Source: Cellulomonas shaoxiangyii (GTDB taxonomy: Bacteria; Actinomycetota; Actinomycetes; Actinomycetales; Cellulomonadaceae). From it: DNA of 64,000 nucleotides. Shown piece after piece: positions 9,136-20,208 of this stretch. The translations under genes and the position numbers were made by a program. The stretch is from the NCBI RefSeq assembly GCF_004798685.1, contig NZ_CP039291.1, positions 3,286,001 to 3,350,000 of the forward strand, given 5' to 3'. How positions within the stretch are numbered: position 1 is the stretch's first letter; every line of letters starts with the position of its first letter. The notes under the pieces were generated by a model, which searched no databases, was not told the DNA's origin, and saw only the letters and a program-made list of their open reading frames with translations.

Positions 9136-10103
9136 CGCACTCCCTCCGGCCCGGGCGTCCTGCCCGCAGCATGCCCCACGCGCACCGTCGCGCGCCCGGC
9201 TTCCGTCGTCGTGCCCGTACCCACCGGCCCTGTGGACGCGGCCCTGCGCCACGCCGCCGCGACCCGCACGGCGGCGGCCGACGCGGCGACCTCGTGCACG
9301 CGCACCGCCCACACGCCCGCCGCCGCGGCGAGCGCCGAGACGGCGGCCGTCGCGTCGTCGCGCTCGGCCGGCGGCACCGGGCGCCCGGCGGGGCCGGCCA
9401 GGAGGTGGCCGAGGAAGCGCTTGCGGCTCGCCCCGACCAGCACGGGGAACCCGTCCGCGACGAGCTCGGGCAGGTGCGCGAGCAGCGGCCAGTTGCTCGC
9501 GCCGGTCTTCGCGAAGCCGAGGCCGGGGTCGAGGACGACCTGGTCGTCGCGCACGCCCGCGGCGCGCAGCGCGTCCACGCGCTCGGCCAGCTCGCGCCGG
9601 ACGTCCGCGACGACGTCGTCGTACACGTCGTGCGCGTCCATGACGTCGGCGTGCCCGCGCCAGTGCATCGCGACGTACGCCGCGCCCGTGCCCGCCACCA
9701 CCGCGGCCATCTCCGGGTCGGCCACGCCGCCGCTGACGTCGTTGACGAGCACGGCCCCCGCCTCGACGGCGGCCCGGGCGACCGAGGCGCGCGTGGTGTC
9801 GACGCTGACCGCCGCGCCGGCGTCCACGAGCCGGCGCACCACGGGCAGCACGCGGGCCAGCTCCTCGTCGACCGGCACGCGCGCCGCACCGGGCCGCGTG
9901 GACTCCCCGCCGACGTCGAGCAGGTCCGCCCCCTGGGCGGCGAGCTCGAGCGCGTGCGCGACGGCGGCGTCGGCGTCGAACCAGCGGCCGCCGTCGGAGA
10001 ACGAGTCGGGCGTGACGTTGACGACGCCCATCACGAGCGTGCGGCCGGGGTCGCGCAACGCCGCCGGCAGGGCGGTGAGCCGCTGGTCCGCGGGCACGGC
10101 CAC
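9132..10103 (-). CDS. folP: Dihydropteroate synthase FolP
   Basis: FolP condenses hydroxymethyl-dihydropterin pyrophosphate with p-aminobenzoate, the sulfonamide-targeted step. The 323-residue protein contains MGVVNVTPDSFSDGGRW, the GADLLDVGGESTRPGA block, VLVNDVSGG, LDPGLGFAKT and VGASRKRFLG, all hallmark motifs of an active enzyme. The GTG at 10103 is used; another in-frame GTG two codons later is possible and neither has a clear ribosome site. It lies between folE and folB/folK. The C-terminal 50 residues are disordered and threonine/proline-rich. Confidence 0.95.
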   Translation of the reverse strand: MAVPADQRLTALPAALRDPGRTLVMGVVNVTPDSFSDGGRWFDADAAVAHALELAAQGADLLDVGGESTRPGAARVPVDEELARVLPVVRRLVDAGAAVSVDTTRASVARAAVEAGAVLVNDVSGGVADPEMAAVVAGTGAAYVAMHWRGHADVMDAHDVYDDVVADVRRELAERVDALRAAGVRDDQVVLDPGLGFAKTGASNWPLLAHLPELVADGFPVLVGASRKRFLGHLLAGPAGRPVPPAERDDATAAVSALAAAAGVWAVRVHEVAASAAAVRVAAAWRRAASTGPVGTGTTTEAGRATVRVGHAAGRTPGPEGVR

Positions 10104-10113
10104 GCCGCCGCGC

Positions 10114-10860
10114 TCAGCGCCCGGCGACGAGGCTCATCGCCTCGGCGCGCGTGGCGACGTCGCGCATCTGCCCGCGCACGGCGGACGTCACGGTGCGCGC
10201 ACCGGGCTTGCGCACGCCGCGCATCGACATGCACAGGTGCTCGCACTCGACCACCACGAGGACGCCGCGCGGCCGCAGCACCTCGACGAGCGCGTCCGCG
10301 ACCTGCGACGTGAGGCGCTCCTGCACCTGCGGGCGGCGGGCGTACACGTCGACGAGCCGGGCGAGCTTCGACAGCCCCGTGATCCGGCCGTCCTCACCGG
10401 GGATGTAGCCGACGTGCGCGACGCCGTGGAACGGCACGAGGTGGTGCTCGCACGTGGAGTACACCTCGATGTCGCGCACGAGGACCATCTCCTCGTGCCC
10501 GAGGTCGAACGTGGTGGTCAGGACGTCGCGGGGCTCCTGGTACAGGCCCGCGAAGATCTCCCGGTACGCGCGCGCGACGCGCCCCGGGGTCGCCCGCAGG
10601 CCCTCGCGGTCCGGGTCCTCCCCGACCGCGAGCAGCAGCTCGCGCACGGCACGCGTGGCGCGCTCCTCGTCGAAGGGGCCGACCGCCAGCCCCGCACCGA
10701 GGCCCACGGCGCCGATCGGCGTGATCCCGCCGTCGGGCCGCGCACCGCCGTCCGGCCGGGCACCATCGGGCCGCGCACCGCCGACCGGCTGCGCACCGTC
10801 GACCCGCGGCACGTCCCGCTGCCGCGCGCCCGCCTCCGCGCCGACCGTCCCGTCCGTCAC
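10114..10860 (-). CDS. folE: GTP cyclohydrolase I FolE
   Basis: FolE converts GTP to dihydroneopterin triphosphate, the committed step of folate synthesis. The 248-residue protein has zinc ligands in [14 protein letters not shown] and [10 protein letters not shown], and the [20 protein letters not shown] block. The first 55 or so residues are an added Gly/Ala/Arg/Pro segment with a repeated ARPDG unit, probably disordered; internal starts cannot be excluded. The GTG start lies one base after the ftsH stop, so it is likely coupled to ftsH. Confidence 0.95.
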   Translation of the reverse strand: MTDGTVGAEAGARQRDVPRVDGAQPVGGARPDGARPDGGARPDGGITPIGAVGLGAGLAVGPFDEERATRAVRELLLAVGEDPDREGLRATPGRVARAYREIFAGLYQEPRDVLTTTFDLGHEEMVLVRDIEVYSTCEHHLVPFHGVAHVGYIPGEDGRITGLSKLARLVDVYARRPQVQERLTSQVADALVEVLRPRGVLVVVECEHLCMSMRGVRKPGARTVTSAVRGQMRDVATRAEAMSLVAGR

Positions 10861-10861
10861 G

Positions 10862-12907
<2,046 letters not shown>

Positions 12908-13039
12908 GGGCGATCGGGGCGTGCGCCCCTCATCCTCCGCTCGCAGGGACTTCCGGCGCACGACGGTACACGGCGGCACTGGACGATCCCTGGGTGTTCG
13001 CCCAGGGCACAGCCGGTGCGGCGGCGACGCGCGCGGGCG

Positions 13040-13594
13040 TCACTGACCGTAGACGTGGGGCGCGAGCGTGCCGACGAACGGCAGGTTGCGGTACCTCTCG
13101 GCGTAGTCGAGGCCGTACCCCACGACGAACTCGTTGGGGATGTCGAAGCCGACGTAGCGCACGGGCACCTCGACCTTCGCGGCGTCGGGCTTGCGCAGCA
13201 TCGTCGCGATCTCGACCGACGCCGGCCCGCGCGAGCGCAGGTTCGACAGCAGCCAGCTCAGCGTCAGGCCGGAGTCGATGATGTCCTCGACGATGATGAC
13301 GTGCTTGCCGGTCAGGTCCGTGTCGAGGTCCTTGAGGATCCGCACGACGCCGGACGACTTGGTGCCCGACCCGTAGGACGACACGGCCATCCAGTCCATC
13401 GCGACCGGCACGCGCACGCGCCGCGCGAGGTCCGCCATGACCATGACCGCACCCTTGAGGACGCCCACGAGCAGCAGGTCGCGGCCCGCGTAGTCGGTGT
13501 CGATCTGCGCCGCGATCTCGTCCAGCCGGCTCTGCAGCTGCTCCTCGCTCAGGAGCACCCGCTCGAGGTCGTCACCCATGTCCGACGCGTCCAC
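13040..13594 (-). CDS. hpt: Hypoxanthine phosphoribosyltransferase
   Basis: Hpt salvages hypoxanthine (and guanine) with PRPP. The 184-residue protein has the PRPP-binding motif [13 protein letters not shown] and the [15 protein letters not shown] and [18 protein letters not shown] blocks. The GTG at 13594 is chosen because GGAG lies seven bases before it; the ATG at 13579 is an alternative. It starts four bases after the tilS stop, and the tilS-hpt-ftsH order is widely conserved in bacteria. Confidence 0.95.
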   Translation of the reverse strand: MDASDMGDDLERVLLSEEQLQSRLDEIAAQIDTDYAGRDLLLVGVLKGAVMVMADLARRVRVPVAMDWMAVSSYGSGTKSSGVVRILKDLDTDLTGKHVIIVEDIIDSGLTLSWLLSNLRSRGPASVEIATMLRKPDAAKVEVPVRYVGFDIPNEFVVGYGLDYAERYRNLPFVGTLAPHVYGQ

Positions 13595-13598
13595 CGTC

Positions 13599-14729
13599 TC
13601 ACTCCCGCTCGTCGTGCTCGTCACCGGTCGTGCCCCCGTCCGACCGCCCCGGCGCACCGCGCAGGGGGTCGGCCGGGCGGGGGTCGAGCCCGCCGAGGTA
13701 GAGCCTGCCACACGAGCGCCGGGCCGCCCGCGCTCCCGGTAGGTGCACGTCACCCTGCCCGCGCCACTCGCCGAGGAGGGCGTCGACGGCGAGCACGTGG
13801 GCCCGTGCGAGCGCCCCCGCCGGGACCCCGGAGCGCACTGCGGCCGTGTGCAGCGCGCGGCGCCGGACGGCCGAGGGCGCCCCCGCGAGGACGTCGACGT
13901 CGAGGGCGAGGACGTCGGCGCCGAGGGGCGCGCGGTCGTCCCCGCCGGGGTCGACCGCCGCCGCGCGCAGGAGGTCGGCCGCGAGGGCGTCGAGCGCGTC
14001 GGCCGACTCCGCCAGCGCGTCGGCGGTGCGGGCGAGCGCCTCCGCCACCCCGGGTCCCAGGACGTCCTCGAGCACCGGCAGGACGTCACGGCGCACGCGG
14101 CTGCGCAGCGGCAGGGCCGCGACCCCGGCGGGGGCGTCGCGCCCGTTCGTCGGGTCCTGCCACGGCGCGAGGCCCTGGGCGGCGCACGCGTCCTCGGTGC
14201 AGGTGCGGCGCAGGCCCAGCAGCGGCCGGCGCAGCAGCCCGCGCACCGGTCGCATCCCGGCCAGCGCACGCTCCCCCGATCCGCGGGCGAGCGCGAGGAG
14301 CACGCCCTCGGCCTGGTCGTCGAGCGTGTGCCCGAGCAGCACGGCGGCGGCACCGGCGCGGCGTGCGGCGTCGTCCAGCGCGGCGTACCGGGCGGTGCGC
14401 GCGGCCGCCTCCGGGCCGCCGTCCCCGCCCACCTCGACGCGGACGACGTCGACGGGGTCGAGCCCCAGCCCGCGGCAGGCGGTCGCGGCCGCGGCGGCCA
14501 CGGCGGCGGACCCGTCCTGCAGGCCGTGGTCCACGACGACCGCACCGGCGACGAGGCCGGTCCCGCCGCGGGCCCGCCGCCGGGCCTCGTGCGCGAGCCC
14601 GGCGGCCAGCGCGAGCGAGTCCGCGCCCCCCGAGCACGCCACGAGCACGGTCGCGCCCGGCGGGACGTCGGCGAGCGCGCCGCGCACGGCCGTGCGCACG
14701 GCCGCCACCGCCGGGGCGGGTCCGCTCAC
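13599..14729 (-). CDS. tilS: tRNA(Ile)-lysidine synthetase TilS
   Basis: TilS modifies the wobble C of tRNA-Ile(CAU) to lysidine so it reads AUA. The 376-residue protein shows the PP-loop ATP pyrophosphatase motif CSGGADS at residues 32-38, then [22 protein letters not shown] and the RPLLGLRR segment. Its GTG start overlaps the stop of the DUF2342 gene (GTGA). The C-terminal substrate-binding domain is short, as usual in actinobacteria. Confidence 0.95.
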   Translation of the reverse strand: MSGPAPAVAAVRTAVRGALADVPPGATVLVACSGGADSLALAAGLAHEARRRARGGTGLVAGAVVVDHGLQDGSAAVAAAAATACRGLGLDPVDVVRVEVGGDGGPEAAARTARYAALDDAARRAGAAAVLLGHTLDDQAEGVLLALARGSGERALAGMRPVRGLLRRPLLGLRRTCTEDACAAQGLAPWQDPTNGRDAPAGVAALPLRSRVRRDVLPVLEDVLGPGVAEALARTADALAESADALDALAADLLRAAAVDPGGDDRAPLGADVLALDVDVLAGAPSAVRRRALHTAAVRSGVPAGALARAHVLAVDALLGEWRGQGDVHLPGARAARRSCGRLYLGGLDPRPADPLRGAPGRSDGGTTGDEHDERE

Positions 14730-15844
14730 CCGTGCACGCGGCGGACCCACGCGTCCGGGTCGCCGATCTCCGCGGGCGAGGGCAGCGCGCCGGGCCCCGA
14801 CCAGACGGCGTTGAGCCCGTCGGCGCCCGCGCGCCGGCGCACGCCGCGGACGAACGCCGCGCCGTCGCGGTACTGCGCGAGCTTGAGGTCCAGGCCCAGC
14901 AGGCGGCGCAGCACGCGCTCGACGCCGCCCGCGCGCGCCGCCTGGTCGCGGCGCCGCTCGAAGGCGCGCCGGATCGCCCGCACGGACGGCACCACGCGCG
15001 GGCCGACCTCGTCCATCATCACGTCGGCGTGCCCCTCGAGCAGGGCCATGACGCCGCTGACCTCGTCGAACACGGCGCGCTGGCGGGGCGTGAGCACCTG
15101 CAGCACGCCGCCGGACCCCTCGGGCCCCGTCAGCCCGCGCGCGACGGACGCCACGAGCTCGTCGAGACGCGGTCCCGCGGGCCGGTCCGAACCGGCACGG
15201 CCCGAGCCGGTCGAGTCGGGTCGCGGCGTGAGGTCGGCGAGGTCGGACAGCAGGTCGGCCGAACGCGCGCGCAGGTGGCCCGCGAGCCACGGCGCCGCGG
15301 CGAACTGGAGCGCGTGCGTCTGCTCGTGCAGGGACACCCACAGCCGGAAGTCGTGCGGGTCGACGCGCAGCGCGCGCTCGATCTGCAGCACGTTGGGGGC
15401 GACGAGCAGCAGGCGTCCCGGCTCGCCCGGCGCGGCCGTGAACGGGTCGAACTGGCCCAGCACCTTGCCCGACAGCAGCGCCAGGACGCCGCCCGCCTGC
15501 GCGGCCGCGGCGAGCCGGGCCACGTCCGGCACCTCGACCGCGGAGCCGTCGCTGCGCCGCGCGAGCGGGGCGGCCATGACCGCGAACATCTCGGCGTTGG
15601 CGCGCGCCCACCCGGGCCGGTCGACGACCACCACGCGCGCGACGTCCTCGGCGCTGCGGCCGTCGGCGGGCGTCATGCCCGTGGCGTCCACGACGTGCCG
15701 GGCGGCGACGTCCGCCGACGTGCGCAGCTCCTCGACCAGCGCCTCGAGCACGGCGCGGCCGGCCACCGGTCCGGGCGGGGCGAGCCGCCCGGCGACGCGT
15801 GCGGCCGCGTGCCAGTCGACGGGTCCGGGCGTGGCGGGGTCCAT
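14726..15844 (-). CDS. DUF2342 zinc-dependent metalloprotease
   Basis: The 372-residue protein belongs to the actinobacterial family annotated as zinc-dependent metalloprotease or 'coenzyme F420 biosynthesis-associated'. The zincin motif is [11 protein letters not shown] and a likely third ligand sits in [15 protein letters not shown]. Substrate and role are unknown. Start: ATG 15844, six bases after TACCGT, without a ribosome site, so probably leaderless and the first gene of an operon with tilS and hpt. Confidence 0.9.
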   Translation of the reverse strand: MDPATPGPVDWHAAARVAGRLAPPGPVAGRAVLEALVEELRTSADVAARHVVDATGMTPADGRSAEDVARVVVVDRPGWARANAEMFAVMAAPLARRSDGSAVEVPDVARLAAAAQAGGVLALLSGKVLGQFDPFTAAPGEPGRLLLVAPNVLQIERALRVDPHDFRLWVSLHEQTHALQFAAAPWLAGHLRARSADLLSDLADLTPRPDSTGSGRAGSDRPAGPRLDELVASVARGLTGPEGSGGVLQVLTPRQRAVFDEVSGVMALLEGHADVMMDEVGPRVVPSVRAIRRAFERRRDQAARAGGVERVLRRLLGLDLKLAQYRDGAAFVRGVRRRAGADGLNAVWSGPGALPSPAEIGDPDAWVRRVHG

Positions 15845-15850
15845 CGGGTC

Positions 15851-15856
15851 ACGGTA
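15851..15856 (-). promoter_or_regulatory. -10 element TACCGT, leaderless promoter
   Basis: TACCGT ends six bases before the ATG at 15844 and probably starts the DUF2342-tilS-hpt transcript. Confidence 0.5.
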
Positions 15857-15984
15857 ACCCGGCGCGCGCGCCCGGGCGCCGGGTCGCGCGGCACCCGCGG
15901 CACCACGTGGGCGCGGCCGTGCGCCGCACCCGGCCGGCGCGGCGGCCGGGCGCCGGCGCGTCGGCGTCGCCCGGCGCCGGCGCG

Positions 15985-17397
15985 TCAGCGGCAGCCGCAC
16001 CCCGCGAGCTCGGTGACGAACGCGTCGACGGCCTGCCGCGGGGCCCACTGCCCGCCCGGCGGCGTCTGGTCCGCCATCACGACGAACACGAGCTGGCGCC
16101 CCTGCGCGTCGAGCACCGTGCCGGCCAGCGACGTCACGGCCGGCAGGCTGCCGGTTTTCGCGCGCACGAGCCCGCGCGCGGGCGACGTCGTGAACCGGTC
16201 GCCGAGCGTGCCGGTGAGGCCCGCGACGGGCATGCCCGTCGCGACGTCCCGCAGCCGGGGGTGCGCCGGGTCCGTCGTCAGGCGCACGAGGTCGGCGAGC
16301 AGCGCCGGCGACAGCGACGACGTCGCCGCGAGGCCGGACGCGTCGACGAGGCGCGCTCCCGACACGTCGACGCCCAGCGCGCCGACCGCGCGCAGCACGG
16401 CCTGCGTCCCGCCCTCGAAGCTGCCCGGCAGGCCGGCGTCCACGGCCACGAGCCGGGCGACGACCTCCGTCACGGTGTTGTCGGACGTGTCGAGGAAGTA
16501 GTGGGTGACGTCCGCCAGCGGGGCCGACTCGACGCGTGCGAGCTCGCTGCCCTCGACGGGCTGGGGCGCGCGCGACGGCCCGCCCGTGACCGTGATGCCG
16601 GCCTCCGCGAGCCGGGTCGCGAAGATCTCCGCGGCCGCCACCGACGGGTCGGCGGCCCGCGGCGGGTTCGGCCCGGGGCGCAGCTTGCCGAGGTCCACCG
16701 CGAGCGCGGTGATCGGCGCCGTGAACCCCATGTCGACGTAGTCCGCGTCCCACGTCGGGTGCTCGGTGGGACCGCTGAAGAGCGTGTCGTCGACGACGAG
16801 CTCGACCGACGTCGTCCCGCGCAGCGCGAGGGCGTCGGCGGTGCGCCGCGCGAGGTCGGCCATGCCGGCGCGGCCCTCGACCGCGTCCGGGTTGCCCTCC
16901 CCCGCCGCGAGCAGCACGTCGCCGCCGCCGACGAGCGCGATCCGGTCGCCGTCGAGCGCGAGCACGCGCGTCGGCAGGGTCGCGTCCGGGTCGAGCGCCG
17001 ACAGCGCCGCGACGCCCGTGAGCAGCTTGGCCGTCGACGCCGGGACCCGGCCCGCGTCCGGCTGGTGCGCGCCCAGCACCTCGCCGGTGAGCTGGTCGGC
17101 CACGACGACGCCGACGGACGGGCCGAGCCGCGCGTCCGCGACGAGCCCGTCGACGAGCGCCTGCACCGCCGCGGGCGACGGCGGCGGGACCTGGGGGTCG
17201 AGGTCGTCCAGCGCGCGCGGCACCGCGGTCGGAGCGAGCGCCCCGGGCGCCGTCGGGAACGGCGAGGGGTCCGGCACGGGCGGTGCGAGCGTCACGATCC
17301 CGGGCACGACGTCGTGCGCGTCCGCGGTCGCGTACGCGCCCGCGCCCAGCACCAGGACGAGCGCGACGGTGCCCGTCACGCGCGCTCCTGTGGTCAT
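15985..17397 (-). CDS. dacB: D-alanyl-D-alanine carboxypeptidase (PBP4/DacB)
   Basis: This S13 penicillin-binding protein trims or cleaves cross-links in peptidoglycan outside the membrane. The 470-residue product has an N-terminal signal/anchor segment (about 5-25), then the three active-site motifs: STAK in [14 protein letters not shown] in LDTSDNTV, and KTG in [10 protein letters not shown]. Serine in STAK is the acylated nucleophile. A Pro-rich stretch links the signal to the enzyme domain. ATG 17397 is chosen; a GTG two codons upstream is possible. It is transcribed divergently from ppa, a gene pair order common in actinobacteria. Confidence 0.93.
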   Translation of the reverse strand: MTTGARVTGTVALVLVLGAGAYATADAHDVVPGIVTLAPPVPDPSPFPTAPGALAPTAVPRALDDLDPQVPPPSPAAVQALVDGLVADARLGPSVGVVVADQLTGEVLGAHQPDAGRVPASTAKLLTGVAALSALDPDATLPTRVLALDGDRIALVGGGDVLLAAGEGNPDAVEGRAGMADLARRTADALALRGTTSVELVVDDTLFSGPTEHPTWDADYVDMGFTAPITALAVDLGKLRPGPNPPRAADPSVAAAEIFATRLAEAGITVTGGPSRAPQPVEGSELARVESAPLADVTHYFLDTSDNTVTEVVARLVAVDAGLPGSFEGGTQAVLRAVGALGVDVSGARLVDASGLAATSSLSPALLADLVRLTTDPAHPRLRDVATGMPVAGLTGTLGDRFTTSPARGLVRAKTGSLPAVTSLAGTVLDAQGRQLVFVVMADQTPPGGQWAPRQAVDAFVTELAGCGCR

Positions 17398-17450
17398 CGT
17401 CACCCGCTTCGCCGTACAGAGGTCGGTACCGCCCCGCCGGTGCGCCACAC

Positions 17451-17456
17451 TACTGT
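17451..17456 (+). promoter_or_regulatory. Putative ppa -10 element TACTGT
   Basis: TACTGT fits TANNNT and would give a leader of roughly 85-90 bases before the ribosome site and GTG of ppa. Confidence 0.4.
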
Positions 17457-17548
17457 CCTGGACAAGGGCGCCCGGGGAGACGACGCGCCCACGGCCACCT
17501 TGCCGCCCCACGAGGGCCGGCGGGTGGAGACGCGTGGAGGAAAGCACT

Positions 17549-18049
17549 GTGGAGTTCGACGTCACGATCGAGATCCCCAAGGGGCAGCGCAACAAGTACG
17601 AGGTGGACCACGCGACCGGGCGCATCCGTCTGGACCGCATGCTCTTCACCTCGACGCGCTACCCCGACGACTACGGGTTCATCGAGGGGACCCTCGGCGA
17701 GGACGGCGACCCGCTCGACGCACTCGTGCTGCTGGAGGAGCCGACGTTCCCCGGCTGCCTGATCCGCTGCCGCGCGCTCGGCATGTTCCGCATGCGCGAC
17801 GAGGCCGGCGGCGACGACAAGGTGCTGTGCGTGCCGACGGGCGACCAGCGCGCCGCGTGGCGCCAGGACATCGACGACGTGTCGGACTTCCACCGCCTCG
17901 AGATCCAGCACTTCTTCGAGGTCTACAAGGACCTCGAGCCCGGCAAGTCGGTCGAGGGCGCGCACTGGGTCGGCCGCGCCGAGGCCGAGGCCGAGATCGA
18001 GCGCTCCCGCCAGCGCGCGATCGACACCGGGTACGACACCGGCCACTGA
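17549..18049 (+). CDS. ppa: Inorganic pyrophosphatase
   Basis: Ppa hydrolyses pyrophosphate and pulls biosynthetic reactions forward. The 166-residue family I enzyme shows [42 protein letters not shown] (the metal-binding aspartates lie in the DGDPLDA part) and the [13 protein letters not shown] block. Start: GTG 17549, preceded by a strong GGAGGAAA ribosome site at about 17537-17544. Length is standard. It faces the NlpC/P60 gene across a hairpin terminator. Confidence 0.97.
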   Translation: MEFDVTIEIPKGQRNKYEVDHATGRIRLDRMLFTSTRYPDDYGFIEGTLGEDGDPLDALVLLEEPTFPGCLIRCRALGMFRMRDEAGGDDKVLCVPTGDQRAAWRQDIDDVSDFHRLEIQHFFEVYKDLEPGKSVEGAHWVGRAEAEAEIERSRQRAIDTGYDTGH

Positions 18050-18084
18050 TCGCCGCGCCGCGCCGGCGACGCCGGGCGGACGCC

Positions 18085-18133
18085 ACGACGCCCGGTCCGC
18101 CCACCCCGAGGGGTGCGGCGGGCCGGGCGTCGT
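18085..18133. terminator. Bidirectional hairpin between ppa and NlpC/P60 gene
   Basis: An 11-base outer stem (18085-18095 with 18123-18133) encloses an inner stem CACCC/GGGTG at 18102-18115. It lies between convergent genes and could end transcription from both sides; there is no T-run, as usual in high-GC actinobacteria. Confidence 0.7.
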
Positions 18134-18154
18134 CGTGCGTGCGGGCCGCGCGGG

Positions 18155-19747
18155 TCAGGGGCGACCGGCGAACGGCATGGTGCCCGACCAGCGCATCGAC
18201 ACCTGGCGCAGCGGCACGCCGGGCTTCGACGCCTCGACGATCTGGCCGTTCCCGGCGTAGATCGCGACGTGGTAGATCGAGGTCGGGTCGTTCTTGTTGC
18301 TGCCCCAGAAGACCAGGTCACCGGGGCGCAGCTGGTCGTACGGGATCTTGAGGACCTGCTTGTACTGGTCCTTCGAGGTGCGGTTGATGCCGACGCCCGC
18401 GGCGCGCCACGCGCCCGAGGTCAGGCCCGAGCAGTCGTACCCGTTCGGGCCCGTACCGCCCCACACGTACGGCAGGCCGATCTTGCTCTGCGCCCACGCG
18501 ACCGCGGACGCGCCGGCGCCGGCGGAGCCGCGCGACGTGCCGGTGCCCAGGCCGTACGGCGAGCTCGGAGCCGGGGCGGGAGCCGGGGCCGGCGCGGGAG
18601 CGGGAGCCGGCGCGGGAGCCGGGTTGGCCGGCGCCGGGTTCGCGGGAGCCGGGTTGGCGGGGGCCGGGTTCGCCGGCGCCGGGTTCGCGGGGGCGGGGTT
18701 CGCCGGGGCGGGGTTCGCGGGCGCGGGGCGGGCGGGCCCGGGGTTCGCGGGAGCGGGGTTCGCGGGCGCCGGGTTGGCCGGCGCGGGGTTCTGCGGCGCC
18801 GGCGCGGCCGTGCCGCCGGCCGGCGCGGTCGCGGCCGGCGCGGCCGGGCGCGTGCGGTCGGCCTGCGCGGAGGCCTCGGCCCGGGCGCGCCGCTCGGCGT
18901 CGAGGGCGTCCTGGCGGGCGCGCTCGACCTCGGCGCTGGTCTGGCGGGCGGCGGCGAGCGCGTCGATGAGGCCGTCGCGCTCCGCCTGGCCGGCCGTGAG
19001 GGACGCGTCGGCGGTGGACTGCGCGTCCTGCGCCGTCACGAGGGCGTCCTCGGCGGCGGCGGCGGCCGTCTCGGCGTCCGCGGCGGCGCGCGTGGAGCGC
19101 GTCTGCATCGTCTCCGCGACGAGGAGGGCCGCGGTGAACTCCTGCACGACCTCGTCGGCCTTGCCGGTGGCGCGGTTGAGCGCGGTCGACCGGCGGGCCA
19201 CGTCCTGGAAGCCGTCGGCCGACAGCACGGCCTCGAGCGCCTCGACGGACCCGCCGGAGCGCGCCAGCTGGCGCGCGACCGCGACGAGCCGCTGCCTGGC
19301 GTCCTCGGCCTGGGCACCCGCCTGCTCGGAGCGCGCCGCCGCCTCCTGCGCGCGGACCTTCGCAGCGTCAGCGTCGGCGAGCGCCTGCGCGTAGTCCTCG
19401 CCGGCGCTCTGGACGGCCACCTGGGCGGCGTCGGCGGACGCGGCCAGCTCGGCGAGCCGCACCTCCATCTGCGCGACGGAGCGCTGCGCCTGCCCGACGG
19501 CGGCGCGCGCGTCGCGGACGTCGTCCTGGCCGGGCGCGGCGCCGGCGAGGGTCGCCGGGGACGCGACGAGGCCGAACGTCAGCAGCGCGACGGGTGCCAC
19601 CCCGAGCAGCCGGCGGTGCCGCACCCACGCCGGCGCGCGGTGCGGGGACCTCGTCCCGGCTCGCGTCGCGGCGGTCGGGGGGACGGCCGCGGGGGGACCC
19701 GCGGAGCCGTCGGTGCGGGGCGTCGCCCGCTGCTGCTCGTCATGCAC
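18155..19747 (-). CDS. Secreted NlpC/P60 peptidoglycan hydrolase
   Basis: The 530-residue product is a predicted secreted D,L-endopeptidase. It starts with a long basic/disordered leader and a hydrophobic signal (LLGVAPVALLTFGLVAS), then a coiled coil of about 230 residues rich in Ala, Gln and Glu, as in RipA-like hydrolases. A linker of PAPAN-type repeats (13 or so five-residue units, DNA about 18550-18800) follows, then the NlpC/P60 domain with catalytic Cys in YDCSGLTSGAW and His in IYHVAIYAG. The GTG at 19747 is chosen because TAGCGT ends seven bases before it; the ATG at 19786 has no signal. The repeat linker may span the cell wall. Confidence 0.92.
   Translation of the reverse strand: MHDEQQRATPRTDGSAGPPAAVPPTAATRAGTRSPHRAPAWVRHRRLLGVAPVALLTFGLVASPATLAGAAPGQDDVRDARAAVGQAQRSVAQMEVRLAELAASADAAQVAVQSAGEDYAQALADADAAKVRAQEAAARSEQAGAQAEDARQRLVAVARQLARSGGSVEALEAVLSADGFQDVARRSTALNRATGKADEVVQEFTAALLVAETMQTRSTRAAADAETAAAAAEDALVTAQDAQSTADASLTAGQAERDGLIDALAAARQTSAEVERARQDALDAERRARAEASAQADRTRPAAPAATAPAGGTAAPAPQNPAPANPAPANPAPANPGPARPAPANPAPANPAPANPAPANPAPANPAPANPAPANPAPAPAPAPAPAPAPAPAPSSPYGLGTGTSRGSAGAGASAVAWAQSKIGLPYVWGGTGPNGYDCSGLTSGAWRAAGVGINRTSKDQYKQVLKIPYDQLRPGDLVFWGSNKNDPTSIYHVAIYAGNGQIVEASKPGVPLRQVSMRWSGTMPFAGRP
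18550..18800. repeat. PAPAN-coding repeat in hydrolase linker
   Basis: Imperfect 15-base units encode repeated PAPAN/PAPAP residues between coiled coil and catalytic domain; such tracts readily change copy number. Confidence 0.75.
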
Positions 19748-19754
19748 GTCTGCG

Positions 19755-19760
19755 ACGCTA
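19755..19760 (-). promoter_or_regulatory. -10 element TAGCGT, leaderless promoter
   Basis: TAGCGT ends seven bases before the GTG at 19747 and was used to choose that start over the upstream ATG. Confidence 0.5.
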
Positions 19761-19999
19761 CCCGCGGTGGTCCCAGGAGAGAACATCTGTCACAGACGTC
19801 CCAGTAGTCACACCGCTGTGCTTCGGGAGGAACCCGGACAGACCCTCTGGGCCGTCCGGGTGAACCGGGTCGCCGCCGGTGCGGGGCGGCGTCCGCACCG
19901 GCCTCCCGCGGCCGTCGCCGCGGGGTGGACGGCGCGGGGCGCGGACACCTCCCCGTCCGAGGGGCGAGACGGCCGTACCGGCAGGCGGGACGATCGGCC
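19761..19999 (+). other. Intergenic region with clustered hairpins
   Basis: This gene-free stretch between the NlpC/P60 gene and the metY promoter holds three strong stem-loops: CCCGGAC/GTCCGGG (19833-19839 with 19854-19860, the loop itself able to form CCC-TCT-GGG), a perfect 10-base stem at 19875-19884 with 19893-19902, and CCCGCGG/CCGCGGG (19905-19911 with 19918-19924). The first is framed by GGGAGGAACCC and GGGTGAACC. It could hold terminators or a structured RNA; I cannot match it confidently to a known riboswitch. Confidence 0.45.
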
Positions 20000-20005
20000 T
20001 ACTCT
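20000..20005 (+). promoter_or_regulatory. Putative metY -10 element TACTCT
   Basis: TACTCT ends seven bases before an ATG at 20013, the same spacing as at leaderless genes elsewhere in the window. It would start the metY-metX transcript about 200 bases upstream of metY. Confidence 0.5.
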
Positions 20006-20012
20006 CGGCCAC

Positions 20013-20036
20013 ATGTCCCGCCGAATGTGTCGCTGA
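20013..20036 (+). CDS. Leaderless seven-codon leader peptide upstream of metY
   Basis: A tiny frame encodes MSRRMCR and then TGA. It begins exactly seven bases after a TACTCT -10 hexamer, so it would sit at the very 5' end of the metY transcript and be translated without a ribosome site. It contains a Met codon and a Cys codon just before the stop. Leaderless cysteine-containing short ORFs that act as attenuators of sulfur genes have been described in mycobacteria, so this may sense Cys or Met supply by ribosome stalling. Downstream, GGCGCCGG (20134-20141) can pair with CCGGCGCC (20181-20188) close to the metY ribosome site. No expression evidence is available. Confidence 0.5.
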   Translation: MSRRMCR

Positions 20037-20208
20037 CCAGCGCACGCTCGGCCGTACCCGCGGCCGGTCGCCCCGGCGGCCGCCCGCCGAGCCCCGGCTC
20101 GTCCCGTGCGCACCACGACCCCCCCGCGGGGCGGGCGCCGGCAGCGCGCTCCTCGGGTGCCCCGCCCGACCGCCGGTCCCCCGGCGCCGTCCCCCAGGAG
20201 CCCGTCCC

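Noticed and set aside
18550..18800. CRISPR-like repeat array
   Set aside because: The 15-base units are in frame, without spacers, and encode the PAPAN linker of a hydrolase.
19748..19786. ATG at 19786 as start of the NlpC/P60 gene
   Set aside because: It has no ribosome site or -10 at a useful distance, whereas GTG 19747 is seven bases from TAGCGT.
20040..20208. SAM-I or SAM-IV riboswitch upstream of metY
   Set aside because: The conserved CCGGCAACC-type core and the S-box AGAG motif are absent from this leader.
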